DNA of 64,000 bases from Riemerella anatipestifer (GCF_009663465.1 NZ_QXHU01000005.1:206377-270376), one strand, 5' to 3'. Positions 35,655 to 44,262 are shown, numbered from the stretch's first letter. The notes: generated by a model from the letters alone, not told the origin. Translations and numbers: made by a program.

Positions 35655-36476
35655 ATGAAATATTTTATTTTTATATTTTTGCTTACTCTTAGCAGTTGTA
35701 GTAAAGATGAGGCTGGGAAATCTTTAAAAAATAAATTGAAACAAGAAATTGTTGTTACAACTCCTAAAGGTGTAGCAACTACTGTGAATACTTTACAAGT
35801 AAATAAAGAGATAGAAAAACAAATCAATGAAAAATATATTGAGGATTTGAAGCGTATTGTAGATGGTGGTTTTGAGAAACAATTAGAGTATTTTGAAAAA
35901 GAAGAGCTAGGTGTTTTCGCCAGTTATGGTTATATGTTTAGTTATATATTCAGTAGTAAACAAACTTGGGAAGATAAGTTAAGAGTAAAAAGTGATAAGT
36001 ATTTTAATAATATTAGTACAGAACAGGAGATAAATCTTTTGTATAATGAATACAGAAATGATGTTGGGAATTTAAGAAATCAGTTTTTAGTTAAAAATAA
36101 AAATGTTGGAAAACTGGAGCGGTTTCAAAAATTAGATATTCCTAACGAATTAGTTACCTTAAATGTAATACGGGAACATTCGCGAAATAATTTAATAATA
36201 GAGTTTGGAGAAGGTGTATTAGAATTGCTTTTTGGGCTATTCATTGGATGGATTATAGTTTCTATAGTTGGTAGTGTTACTACAGGTCCTGTCATTCCTA
36301 TTATATCATTTATTATTACCTTTATAATTTCTATAGCCTTATCAATTTACAATGATAATAAGCTACTGGATAAGTTAAGAGAACAAAAGAAATCGGAAAT
36401 TTCAATAGATTATACTTCTATTAAAAAAAAACTTGAGGCAAATACAAGCAAATTTTATGATGAGAATAGTAAATAA
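35655..36476 (+). CDS. Islet gene 2: predicted lipoprotein with C-terminal membrane hairpin
   Basis: A 273-residue protein without a recognisable family. A short lipoprotein signal ends at Cys15 (LLTLSSCSKD). A charged helical region of about 160 residues follows (VNKEIEKQINEKYIEDLKRIVDGG, TEQEINLLYNEYRNDVGNLRNQF), then two hydrophobic segments (about 185-235; LLFGLFIGWIIVSIVGSV, IISFIITFIISIALSIY) and a Lys-rich tail. The plan repeats that of islet gene 1: lipid anchor, exposed domain, membrane hairpin, tail. Its 3' end overlaps the start of the nuclease gene by 20 bases, so the two are translationally linked. A role as carrier, anchor or immunity factor for the nuclease is possible but unproven. 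Confidence 0.65.
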   Translation: MKYFIFIFLLTLSSCSKDEAGKSLKNKLKQEIVVTTPKGVATTVNTLQVNKEIEKQINEKYIEDLKRIVDGGFEKQLEYFEKEELGVFASYGYMFSYIFSSKQTWEDKLRVKSDKYFNNISTEQEINLLYNEYRNDVGNLRNQFLVKNKNVGKLERFQKLDIPNELVTLNVIREHSRNNLIIEFGEGVLELLFGLFIGWIIVSIVGSVTTGPVIPIISFIITFIISIALSIYNDNKLLDKLREQKKSEISIDYTSIKKKLEANTSKFYDENSK

Positions 36477-38073
36477 GAAAAATATAAAAATATACTTTTT
36501 AGTTTGTTTATTAAGTTCAATAATTTCTTGTAAAAAAAGTATTAAAGAAGTCTATTCAGGTGTTTTTGAGAATTCAGCACAAAAAGTTTTAAAGGAAGCA
36601 GTTACTGAAGAAGGTATTTCTTCTATCAAAAAAATGAACTTAAAAGATTTTACAAAATTTATTGAACCTATAAATATCAACCTACATAAGAGTTTTACTT
36701 CCTTAGATAAATCTTTTCAAAATTCAATAAAAAATGCTTTTGATGAAGATATTTCCTTTAGGAAAGTTTTTTTGAATAATAAAAATCTAATTCAGGAATA
36801 TCAATTATTCACTAAAAATTTGCCTAAATTACAAAATAATATTTCGTTTCTAAAGTGGTATGCTAAATCTATAAAAAAGTCTGATAATTTATTTCAACCA
36901 AGTTTGTTCAAAAGAGTAAGTTTAAGGGAAAATAATGGTATTATAAACTTTATTGGAGAAAATAATAATATCTTGGCAAGATATAGAGGTAATAATGTTG
37001 TAGAACTTACAAATATTACGAATGATAATAAGATACTTGACAACCCCTTATTAAATGAAGAATTGCTTCCTAATAGTATTTATAAAGTAAAAGGAAAAAT
37101 GGGAGTATCTGTTCTATGGGAGGTTGATCATTTAGGTAGAGTCAAAAGAATAGATGGAAGTTTTACTTCGCCAGAAAACATGATGGAAATTCTTCATAAA
37201 AATACTAGTGTGAAACTTGACCCAAGTTGGAATATTGAATTTCAAAAATTGAAACAAAGTACAACAGATGGTTTTGTACATTTTAAATATCATTTTTCTT
37301 ATCCAGATTCCTCTCCCATTGCTGATAGGATAAAAATAGAAGGAAGAACAAAAAAAAGAACAATAATAAATTCCACATATCCTAATCGCATTGCAAAGAA
37401 CATTATTTATGAATGGAAGACAAATGAAGCTTTACTAAAAAGGTACTCTTCCAAATTTAAGAAACTTACTACCGATAAAAGAATAAAGCTTTTACAAGAA
37501 ATGGACTACAATGATGAACTTGCTAAATCTATTCATCAAAACCCAGAAAAAAATATTGAACGTTATCTTAATTCTCATAATCCAGTAAATAAACACCTAT
37601 TAGATAATATAAATGGAAGATATCCAGTAAATGGAAGGATTTATGCAGGAAATATATATTATTTCGATCCGTTGTACAATCCTAGCCTTGCTGCAAAATT
37701 AAAAATAGAGGGCAATGTTGGGTTAAAAGGTCATGGTTCTAGGAAAGTGGATTTAGATATATTGAAAGAATTAGATGAGCTATATCCAAATGGTGTAAAA
37801 TGGAATGAAAGAGGATATCCTGATTTTTCAAGTTTGAAAGATAAAAACGGAAATCAATTAGTGACTATTGATGTTGTAAAATTAACTGGTGATAGTAAAA
37901 AAGATATTGCAAATGCAAACTCTTTATATTTAAAAAATGGGGGAATAAATGAAACTGGCTATACTTGGCATCATATAGAATATACTACAAAATTAGTTAG
38001 AGTACCTTCAATACTCCATGATATTATTCCTCATTCTGGGGGAATGGCGACACATAGGGCTTCCACTAAATAG
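36457..38073 (+). CDS. Islet gene 3: lipoprotein with C-terminal WHH-type HNH/EndoVII nuclease (polymorphic toxin-like)
   Basis: A 538-residue protein counted from the ATG at 36457. A lipoprotein signal ends at Cys25 (LLSSIISCKKS). The middle holds a module seen before nuclease tips of polymorphic toxins (LPNSIYKVKGKMG ... LGRVKRIDGSF). The C-terminal 130 residues match the WHH nuclease family: NGRYPVNGRIYAGNIYYF, KWNERGYPDFSSL, TGDSKKDIANAN, then YTWHHIEYTTKLVRVPS with Trp504-His505-His506 and a closing LHDIIPHSGG. WHH proteins are DNA or RNA nucleases of the HNH/endonuclease VII fold, used as antibacterial toxins. No Rhs, VgrG or LXG delivery domain is present, and no known immunity gene follows. 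Nuclease fold likely; secretion route and target unknown. Confidence 0.75.
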   Translation: MMRIVNKKNIKIYFLVCLLSSIISCKKSIKEVYSGVFENSAQKVLKEAVTEEGISSIKKMNLKDFTKFIEPININLHKSFTSLDKSFQNSIKNAFDEDISFRKVFLNNKNLIQEYQLFTKNLPKLQNNISFLKWYAKSIKKSDNLFQPSLFKRVSLRENNGIINFIGENNNILARYRGNNVVELTNITNDNKILDNPLLNEELLPNSIYKVKGKMGVSVLWEVDHLGRVKRIDGSFTSPENMMEILHKNTSVKLDPSWNIEFQKLKQSTTDGFVHFKYHFSYPDSSPIADRIKIEGRTKKRTIINSTYPNRIAKNIIYEWKTNEALLKRYSSKFKKLTTDKRIKLLQEMDYNDELAKSIHQNPEKNIERYLNSHNPVNKHLLDNINGRYPVNGRIYAGNIYYFDPLYNPSLAAKLKIEGNVGLKGHGSRKVDLDILKELDELYPNGVKWNERGYPDFSSLKDKNGNQLVTIDVVKLTGDSKKDIANANSLYLKNGGINETGYTWHHIEYTTKLVRVPSILHDIIPHSGGMATHRASTK

Positions 38074-38430
38074 ATATACTCTATTTAATGTGTTACCGTT
38101 TTGAAATTATATAACTTAATTTTAGAAATAAACATAATAGTTATAAGTGAAAAGGTACTATTGTGTTTTTACTTTTACTAAAGCTTAAGACTAGGAAACA
38201 ATGATTAACTTTGTTGCCAAGTCTTATGAATAGGATAATTAGCGATTATAAAATAAAAAAATAATCAAATATTTTTCATGTGCAAAATATGGTGTATCGT
38301 ATCTAAGAAGAAAACTAAGGATTTGAAAAATATTGAATTAATTTTGATAAATCCACTATCAAAAAATAGGAAAAGTCCATTATTTGGTTTATGACGATAC
38401 GAACATCTTACAGCAGTTTTTATTTTAATA
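38074..38430. other. Non-coding tail of the islet
   Basis: About 360 AT-rich bases without a convincing gene. A plus-strand TAACTTTG (38206-38213) resembles a promoter but is followed only by a 12-codon frame (ATG at 38224) and a 38-codon frame (38278-38394) of no recognisable family. An immunity gene, expected behind a nuclease toxin, is not visible. The stretch may be the remnant of one or of another mobile sequence. Confidence 0.45.
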
Positions 38431-38505
38431 AGAAGTAAAATAATAGTTGATTACTAACAATTAATAATAAGCCGCTGTGAAATATAATTTTCACGGCGGT
38501 TTTTG
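38431..38505 (+). repeat. Direct repeat, right copy of the dnaK 3' end and terminator
   Basis: Begins AGAAGTAAAATAATAG, which repeats the last codons and stop of dnaK, and ends with the same CCGCTGTGAAA/TTTCACGGCGG hairpin and T-run. A three-base gap and a few changes separate it from the copy at 34923-34998. It marks the right end of the islet. Confidence 0.88.
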
Positions 38506-38528
38506 TTTTATATGATATATAGAAGTTT

Positions 38529-38536
38529 TAACTTTG
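38529..38536 (+). promoter_or_regulatory. Promoter -7 element of the ClC gene
   Basis: TAACTTTG, 43 bases before the ATG at 38580 and just right of the repeat. Confidence 0.6.
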
Positions 38537-38579
38537 CATAATATCGCTAATCTAAAATCTGTCTTGTGTCCTCGTGATA

Positions 38580-40001
38580 ATGAAATCTATATTAGAATAC
38601 ATTCGTAAGCGTCTCAAACATTCTTTTGATAATATTCAGAATGAGCGTCTTAAATATAATTTGTTGCAGGCAATTCCCTTTTGGATAGCCTCTTTGCTTA
38701 CGGGAGGTCTGGCGGTAATGTATGCTAAATTGTTTGAGTGGAGTGAGCATTTGTTGTTCTCTTTGTTAGCTTGGCAAAGTTGGCTTATATTTATACTCGC
38801 TCCAGTTGGTTTTGTTCTTTCGTGGTGGTTAGTTCAGAGATACGCTCCGTATTCCAAAGGTAGCGGGATACCTCAAGTGATGGCTTCTGTATCACTAGCC
38901 ACACCAAGACAAAGACGAAAAATAAAGTATTTACTAAGCTATAAAATCATCATTATTAAAATATTATCAAGTATTATTTTGGTGTTGGGAGGTGGTGCTA
39001 TTGGTAGAGAAGGACCTACGATACAGATAGCAGGCTCCGTCTTTAGGTTTGTTAATCAGGTATTACCCAAATGGTGGCCTAAGTTATCTATTAAAAATAT
39101 GATAATGACGGGAGCAGCCGCAGGGCTTTCGGCAGCATTTAATACTCCGTTAGGAGGAGTGGTTTTTGCGGTGGAAGAATTAGCCAAAACTCATATTAAT
39201 CACTTTAAAACAGCTCTTTTTACGGCGGTTATTATTGCGGGTTTAACGGCTCAAACTCTGGCAGGTTCTTACCTTTATTTAGGGTATCCTAAGACGAGTG
39301 GCGTAGGTTTAGGGATTATATTTCCTGTAATTTTGGTTTCTTTTGTTTGTGGAATTTTAAGCAGTAAATTTTCTCGTTTTATGTTAGCATTGAGTAAGTT
39401 TAGAGCTAAATTCAAAAATACAAGACAACAAATATTATTTTTAATTTTAAGTGCTTTATTGATAGCCTCTTGTGCCTATTTTGTAAATAGAGAAATCTTA
39501 GGTTCTGGGAAAGGTATTATAGAACGATTGCTTTTCAGCAATGATAAAACAGAACTGTGGTATATCCCTTTATTTAGAATGTTAGGTCCAGCCATTGCAT
39601 TTACCAGTGGTGGTGCAGGTGGAATATTTGCTCCAGCTCTTAGTGCGGGAGCGAGTTGTGGTGCATTTCTCTCTTCATTTTTAAATTTAACAGCTAATGA
39701 AACTAATGTAATTATTTTGGCAGGAATGGTTTCATTTCTTACAGGCATTACGAGAGCTCCGTTTACTTCTGCAATATTGGTGTTGGAAATGACGGATAGG
39801 CATTCGCTCATTTTTTATCTAATGCTTTCGGGAATGATTTCCTCAATATCGGCTTTGCTCGTGAGTAGAAATTCTCTTTATGACGAGCTTAAAGAGAATT
39901 ACTTAGACGAATTAGAAACTAAATTTGGAACCCCTGTTTCTAATCAAAAACAAAAAATCCAAATGTCCGATTTAGGTAAAAAGAATACTTTATCAGATTG
40001 A
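38580..40001 (+). CDS. ClC-family chloride channel/transporter
   Basis: A 473-residue membrane protein with the ClC anion-pathway motifs: GSGIPQ at about residues 94-99, GREGP at 142-146 with the gating Glu144, and GGIFAPALSAGA near 345. About a dozen hydrophobic segments are visible. There are no C-terminal CBS domains. The gating glutamate fits either H+/Cl- exchange or fluoride-insensitive channel forms; direction cannot be told. A GTG six bases upstream of the chosen ATG is also in frame. Single gene right of the dnaK islet, so probably the original dnaK neighbour. Confidence 0.93.
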   Translation: MKSILEYIRKRLKHSFDNIQNERLKYNLLQAIPFWIASLLTGGLAVMYAKLFEWSEHLLFSLLAWQSWLIFILAPVGFVLSWWLVQRYAPYSKGSGIPQVMASVSLATPRQRRKIKYLLSYKIIIIKILSSIILVLGGGAIGREGPTIQIAGSVFRFVNQVLPKWWPKLSIKNMIMTGAAAGLSAAFNTPLGGVVFAVEELAKTHINHFKTALFTAVIIAGLTAQTLAGSYLYLGYPKTSGVGLGIIFPVILVSFVCGILSSKFSRFMLALSKFRAKFKNTRQQILFLILSALLIASCAYFVNREILGSGKGIIERLLFSNDKTELWYIPLFRMLGPAIAFTSGGAGGIFAPALSAGASCGAFLSSFLNLTANETNVIILAGMVSFLTGITRAPFTSAILVLEMTDRHSLIFYLMLSGMISSISALLVSRNSLYDELKENYLDELETKFGTPVSNQKQKIQMSDLGKKNTLSD

Positions 40002-40012
40002 ACGATATAGTG

Positions 40013-40044
40013 TTTGTGTATGTGAAAAAAAAATATTAGCTTTG
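40013..40044 (+). promoter_or_regulatory. Promoter of the rpsF-rpsR-rplI operon
   Basis: A -33 TTTG (40013-40016) and a -7 TAGCTTTG (40037-40044) are spaced by 20 bases, an almost ideal Bacteroidota promoter, 33 bases before rpsF. Confidence 0.75.
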
Positions 40045-40076
40045 CACCTTGAATTTTAACATATAATATTAACATT

Positions 40077-40418
40077 ATGAATCATTACGAAACTGTTTTC
40101 ATTTTAACTCCCGTTCTGTCTGACGCTCAGGTGGAGGAAGCAGTGAAAAAATTTGAAGATCTTTTAAAAGATCAAAATTGCGAAATCGTAGCCAAAGAAA
40201 ATTGGGGACTAAAAAAGTTAGCATACCCTATTCAATTGAAGAAAAATGGTTTCTATACTTTGATAGAATTCAAAGGTGAAGGAACTATCGTGGCAGATTT
40301 AGAACTTGCTTTCAAAAGAGACGAGAGAGTTATCCGTTACTTAACTACAAAGTTAGACAAGCACGCTGTAGAGTATGCTGAAAAGAGAAGAGCAAAACTA
40401 AAATCTAAAAAAGCTTAA
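40077..40418 (+). CDS. rpsF: Ribosomal protein bS6
   Basis: A 113-residue small-subunit protein that pairs with bS18 at the platform. [17 protein letters not shown] at the start, [24 protein letters not shown] and [14 protein letters not shown] are family signatures. It is the first gene of rpsF-rpsR-rplI. No priB or ssb gene lies between rpsF and rpsR, unlike in Proteobacteria. Confidence 0.97.
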   Translation: MNHYETVFILTPVLSDAQVEEAVKKFEDLLKDQNCEIVAKENWGLKKLAYPIQLKKNGFYTLIEFKGEGTIVADLELAFKRDERVIRYLTTKLDKHAVEYAEKRRAKLKSKKA

Positions 40419-40443
40419 TTTTTAACCCCTAAAAAAAGAAACT

Positions 40444-40746
40444 ATGGCAATAGATGAAATGGCACAACAAGCCGCACAAGGTGGGGAGTCTGAAGTAAAA
40501 TTCCTTACACCACTAGATATCAATACTAAATCTGAAAAAAAATACTGTAGATTTAAAAAATACGGTATCAAATATGTAGATTATAAAGATGCAGATTTCC
40601 TTCTTCAGTTCGTTAACGAGCAAGGTAAAATTTTACCAAGAAGATACACAGGAACTTCTTTAAAATACCAAAGAAAAGTATCTGCTGCTATTAAAAGAGC
40701 AAGACATTTGGCACTTATGCCGTATGTAGCAGACTTATTGAAGTAA
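40444..40746 (+). CDS. rpsR: Ribosomal protein bS18
   Basis: A 100-residue protein with the conserved [33 protein letters not shown] region and [27 protein letters not shown]. An extra N-terminal stretch of about 25 residues (Gln/Ala-rich) precedes the conserved core, as in other Flavobacteriia. It binds bS6 and 16S rRNA. It follows rpsF by 25 bases. Confidence 0.97.
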   Translation: MAIDEMAQQAAQGGESEVKFLTPLDINTKSEKKYCRFKKYGIKYVDYKDADFLLQFVNEQGKILPRRYTGTSLKYQRKVSAAIKRARHLALMPYVADLLK

Positions 40747-40864
40747 TTATATAAGTTGCTGAATTAGTAAAATTAAAAATTCTAACTGTTTTAGGATATT
40801 TGGAAAGTCAACTATTGAGTTTGGATTCTAAACTTCTAAAACCTAAACAAGACAACAACAAACA

Positions 40865-41362
40865 ATGGAAATTATTCTTAAAAAAGATGTAGAAAACTTA
40901 GGGTTAGAGTTTGATACAGTAGATGTAAAGCCAGGATACGCTAGAAACTTCTTAATCCCTCAAGGATATGCAGTTTTAGCAACACCTAAAAATAGAGCGG
41001 TTTTAGCTGAAGTATTAGAAGCTAGAAAAGAAGAAGAAGCTAAATTAGTAGCTGCTGCTAACAAGATTGTAGAGCAACTTAAAAAGACTTCTGTTTCTAT
41101 CGCTGCTAAAGTAGGTTCTGGTGATAAATTATTCGGTTCTATCAACAATGCTAACCTAGCTGAAGAATTGGCAAAAGCAGGTGTTGAGGTAGATAAAAAA
41201 TACATCAAAATCCCTGGAAATACTATTAAGAGATTAGGTAAATTTACTGCTAAAGTAAGACTTCACAGAGAGGTAGAGTACGATTATGAATTTGAAGTAG
41301 TATCTGATGCTCCTGTAGTAGAAGCTCCTAAAGCTAAAGAAACTAAAACTGAAGAGGCTTAA
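40865..41362 (+). CDS. rplI: Ribosomal protein bL9
   Basis: A 165-residue large-subunit protein. The N-terminal domain begins MEIILKKDVENLGLEFDTVDVKPGYARNFLIP, a Lys/Glu-rich connecting helix follows, and the C-terminal domain contains KLFGSINNANLAEEL and KYIKIPGNTIKRLGKFTAKVRLH. An acidic/Lys tail of about 15 residues extends beyond the usual end. The 118-base gap after rpsR has no gene. A strong terminator follows. Confidence 0.97.
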   Translation: MEIILKKDVENLGLEFDTVDVKPGYARNFLIPQGYAVLATPKNRAVLAEVLEARKEEEAKLVAAANKIVEQLKKTSVSIAAKVGSGDKLFGSINNANLAEELAKAGVEVDKKYIKIPGNTIKRLGKFTAKVRLHREVEYDYEFEVVSDAPVVEAPKAKETKTEEA

Positions 41363-41386
41363 TTAATAAAGTTTTTTTCATAATAG

Positions 41387-41422
41387 AAAAACGGTTGTAT
41401 CATTTTGGATACAACCGTTTTT
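41387..41422 (+). terminator. Terminator of the ribosomal protein operon
   Basis: AAAAACGGTTGTATC (41387-41401) pairs perfectly with GATACAACCGTTTTT (41408-41422) around a six-base loop. Confidence 0.9.
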
Positions 41423-41561
41423 GGTATCATTATAATAATCAAATATAAAACTTACTTAAATTCATTTATGATGTTGAAACAAGTATGAAGAGTAATTTAA
41501 GAAAAATATCATAATATTCCCTAAAATCCATCTTTTGCAAATACAATGTGGTACGCAGTTT

Positions 41562-42164
41562 TTATTTAATTTCAAATTGCTGAACCATCCAATGTCTTGA
41601 GTGATTTCTAATTAAGTCTTGTTTTATTTTTTCGTCTTTAGTATCCAAATATTTGTAAACTTTTAGAGGAACAGAATTAGGAAACTTTTCAAGGCTTTTT
41701 GAAATTATCTCGGCAGATTCTTTTGCTTGTCCATTTGAATTTAATGCTTCTGCCTTATATATGTCTATTATTACTGGACATTCGCCATAAACACTTTTAA
41801 TTTCTGCTTCTAAATCATCCATCAAATCTACTTGGAATTTTGAATCTGGCTGCTTTCCAACCGCTGCAGTTTTAGTGATGTGATCTTGATACATAAGAAA
41901 CATATTAAGAATTTGTAAATTTTTTGAATTTTTATCTGCATAAATTTTTTGAATTCTGTCCAAAATGTCAGGATTCAACTCTCCCTTTTCGGATTGTAAT
42001 GCTTGTTCATAAAAATCATTTAGAAGTTTCAGGACGGATTTGTCGTTTTTATCTGTTTTGGTATCATTTTTAAGTTGTTGGATAAATTGCTTGTATTCTT
42101 CACTTTTTTGTGAAAATATATTTATTGATAAAAATATAAAGAAGACTAAAAGTAAATTTTTCAT
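41562..42164 (-). CDS. Exported protein of unknown function, helical
   Basis: A 200-residue protein with a signal peptide (MKNLLLVFFIFLSINIFSQ). The rest is alpha-helical and charged, with TPR-like spacing in the C-terminal half (AEALNSNGQAKESAEIISKSLEKFPNSVPLKVYKYLD). No family recognised. It is the last of four AT-rich minus-strand genes forming a small accessory block between rplI and the oxidoreductase. Confidence 0.6.
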   Translation of the reverse strand: MKNLLLVFFIFLSINIFSQKSEEYKQFIQQLKNDTKTDKNDKSVLKLLNDFYEQALQSEKGELNPDILDRIQKIYADKNSKNLQILNMFLMYQDHITKTAAVGKQPDSKFQVDLMDDLEAEIKSVYGECPVIIDIYKAEALNSNGQAKESAEIISKSLEKFPNSVPLKVYKYLDTKDEKIKQDLIRNHSRHWMVQQFEIK

Positions 42165-42269
42165 TTATTTTCTTTGGTTTTATTCTATGATATGTTTTTG
42201 TAAAACTGCATACAAAGGGTTAAATATTTGCGTGAAGCGAGTCTCAAATTCAATTTTGACCAACCAGAG

Positions 42270-42389
42270 CATATGCTTTTTCAATGGAACTAAATTATTA
42301 AAAAAAGTTGAATTGAAAAGCATATGTGATGAAAATATTATAAATTTTCTATCATTCCCTCAACTCTACCAAATACTATGTTAGCAACA
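42270..42389. repeat. Spacer with inverted repeat and shared block, copy A
   Basis: CATATGCTTTTTCAA (42270-42284) is nearly the reverse complement of TTGAAAAGCATATG (42313-42326). The right part, from GAAAAGCATAT to CCAAATACTATGTTAGCAAC, resembles the spacer at 43766-43838 base for base in several blocks. It lies between two unrelated small genes, as a cassette boundary would. Confidence 0.5.
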
Positions 42390-42395
42390 GCGTTT

Positions 42396-42890
42396 TTAAA
42401 ACTCTAAATTATCCTTCTTGCAATACCATTTTGGATCGCAACTAGAAATTTCACAACCTCTAAAATGATACTTATTTTTATTTTTTTTAATAAACTTAGT
42501 AGTTGTCAAACCATAAAAAATAGGTAGAACGTTTTGATTTGATTTACAAATTGGGCAAATTCCGTCTGTATTTTCACTAAATTTACAGTATTTTGTTAAG
42601 TGGAAATTATGAGTCGTATTTCCATTTATATCTATGCTAAACTCATTGTTAAGATAATGATTATTATAAATTACAGACAATATATATTTTCCATTACTAA
42701 TATTTTGAAATTCATATTTTCCGTCAATTCCAGTGTGTGAAAAATACTCTTTCTCAGTTTCAATATTTTTTAGTTTGAGATTAAAAACTTTATTTTTCGT
42801 ATTTATTGAATCTTTTATAAATCCATTCAATGATTGAGATTTAATAAATGTCAAAATAAAAACTAAAACTAAAATTTGGACTCTTTTCAT
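42396..42890 (-). CDS. Exported protein with Cna-B/carboxypeptidase-regulatory-like fold and Cys-rich C-terminus
   Basis: A 164-residue protein counted from the ATG at 42890, which gives a good signal peptide (MKRVQILVLVFILTFIKSQ). A beta-sandwich module typical of outer-surface proteins follows (FNLKLKNIETEKEYFSHTGIDGKYEFQNISNGKYILSV). The C-terminal 60 residues carry six cysteines (YCKF, DGICPICK, FRGCEISSCDPKWYC), a pattern I know from other small Bacteroidota exported proteins ending DPKWYC-like; metal binding or disulfides are possible. Function unknown. Confidence 0.6.
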   Translation of the reverse strand: MKRVQILVLVFILTFIKSQSLNGFIKDSINTKNKVFNLKLKNIETEKEYFSHTGIDGKYEFQNISNGKYILSVIYNNHYLNNEFSIDINGNTTHNFHLTKYCKFSENTDGICPICKSNQNVLPIFYGLTTTKFIKKNKNKYHFRGCEISSCDPKWYCKKDNLEF

Positions 42891-43028
42891 TTTAAATACA
42901 ATGATGGTTAAATATTGTAGATAATAGGAAATGTTTCTGCGAAAGTGGTACTTCAATAATCAAATAGTTATGTTAAAACCAACCTAAGTAATTCTTGTAA
43001 ACTTACAAAAAATTTAAAAATAAAATAG

Positions 43029-43090
43029 GGTTTTGCGGATTATATTAACAAATAGTCTTATTGTAACTTCAACCCCGCTGTCGCAAAACC
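43029..43090. repeat. Inverted repeat in a small-gene spacer
   Basis: GGTTTTGCG (43029-43037) is the exact reverse complement of CGCAAAACC (43082-43090), 44 bases apart, between two minus-strand unknown genes. Confidence 0.55.
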
Positions 43091-43106
43091 AATGTAATAG
43101 TATCTA

Positions 43107-43733
43107 TTATAACATTCCACTTATTATAGCAAGAATCAGCAAGATAATTATTGTTGTTTTGAATTTCATTTTTTCTATTCGAAATTTATTTCCAACGGAA
43201 ATTATAGAAATGCTTAAAAGAATTTTTGTGCAGAATGTAATTACCGAAAATTCTGAAGAGTCATAATCAAAAATTCTGGTGAAATTTAGTATCAAAAGAA
43301 AAAAGCCATAGAATATTATCATTAGTCCATATTCATTTTTTCTTTGAATTTTCGATTGCTTAGAAAATTTTAAAGAGAGAAAAAATAGAATTAAACCAAT
43401 TAAAAAATTTAGGTGAATTATTGGTCTTGATATCAAATCGGTCTTTGTAAAAGAATAAAATAATTGCTCAACTAAAAACTGGAAATAAACAGCAATTTGG
43501 GGAAGTATGAAATTTGCTAATAGGAATAATCTTGTATAAAATTCTTTGTTGATTTTTTTTAAGAAAAAAGATAAAACTGAAAGGATTGAAATAATGAAAA
43601 GAATTATTCTTAAAATTAGAACGTTTAAAAATTCAAATTCTTGAGTTAATGGAAAAAAAATGTCAATTAATTTTAAAACACTAATGATTAAAATTATCCA
43701 ATTAAATATTTTATTTGAGTAAACTCTTATCAT
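43107..43733 (-). CDS. Polytopic membrane protein, unknown
   Basis: A 208-residue, very hydrophobic and AT-rich protein with about six transmembrane segments (for example IFNWIILIISVLKLIDIFF, VLILRIILFIISILSVLSFFL, IIHLNFLIGLILFFLSLKF). I recognise no family. It is part of the accessory block of small unknown genes and has no sign of co-function with them. Confidence 0.55.
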   Translation of the reverse strand: MIRVYSNKIFNWIILIISVLKLIDIFFPLTQEFEFLNVLILRIILFIISILSVLSFFLKKINKEFYTRLFLLANFILPQIAVYFQFLVEQLFYSFTKTDLISRPIIHLNFLIGLILFFLSLKFSKQSKIQRKNEYGLMIIFYGFFLLILNFTRIFDYDSSEFSVITFCTKILLSISIISVGNKFRIEKMKFKTTIIILLILAIISGML

Positions 43734-43765
43734 TTTAGCGAATTATTTGATGATAAAAATTGTGT

Positions 43766-43838
43766 AAATGAAAAGCATATATAGATAAAATATCTCTGTC
43801 TTTCAATTCAAGACCGCCAAAATACTATATCAGACGAC
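43766..43838. repeat. Spacer sharing blocks with 42270-42389, copy B
   Basis: AAATGAAAAGCATAT and, about 45 bases later, CCAAAATACTATATCAG match the corresponding blocks of the spacer at 42313-42389 in the same order and spacing. Similarity is partial, so this is a degenerate repeat. Confidence 0.45.
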
Positions 43839-43868
43839 TTTTTTGCTATTTTAAAGATATAGTTCCTT

Positions 43869-44219
43869 TTATTCGTAATACCAATCAGAGAAAATTTCAT
43901 TTCGTTTTATACAAATTTCTTCAATAGTCTTATGTCTTACGGATTCGTGAAGTTCAAATTCATTAATTATTTTTTCAGTCTCATTTTTGTAGGTGTTATT
44001 TTTAGTTTGAATATATTTTTCACATAAACATTTGGCTATTTCCATTTTAGCATTATGATATCTGAAATCTTCATATTCACGCTCAAAAATAGACATTTTA
44101 TATTCAGTTTTACAATCTAAAATTTGGATATTTTTTGATAAACTAGGGTTTATCAATCTAAAAGTTATAAATAATCCAATCAGAATTACTAAAATGTTCA
44201 AAATTCTTTTTGATTTCAC
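43869..44219 (-). CDS. Small protein with N-terminal anchor, unknown
   Basis: A 116-residue protein with one N-terminal hydrophobic helix (ILNILVILIGLFITFRLI) and a charged exposed part with three cysteines (ILDCKTEY, CLCEKY, EICIKRNE). No family recognised. It is the first gene of the AT-rich accessory block on the minus strand. Confidence 0.55.
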   Translation of the reverse strand: MKSKRILNILVILIGLFITFRLINPSLSKNIQILDCKTEYKMSIFEREYEDFRYHNAKMEIAKCLCEKYIQTKNNTYKNETEKIINEFELHESVRHKTIEEICIKRNEIFSDWYYE

Positions 44220-44262
44220 GGTAATATGGTTTTAAAATGTCGAATATACCAATAAAGAATAT

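Noticed and set aside
38278-38394. 38-codon frame behind the nuclease gene as a possible immunity protein
   Set aside because: It is short, Lys-rich, lacks a recognisable start context and resembles no immunity family.
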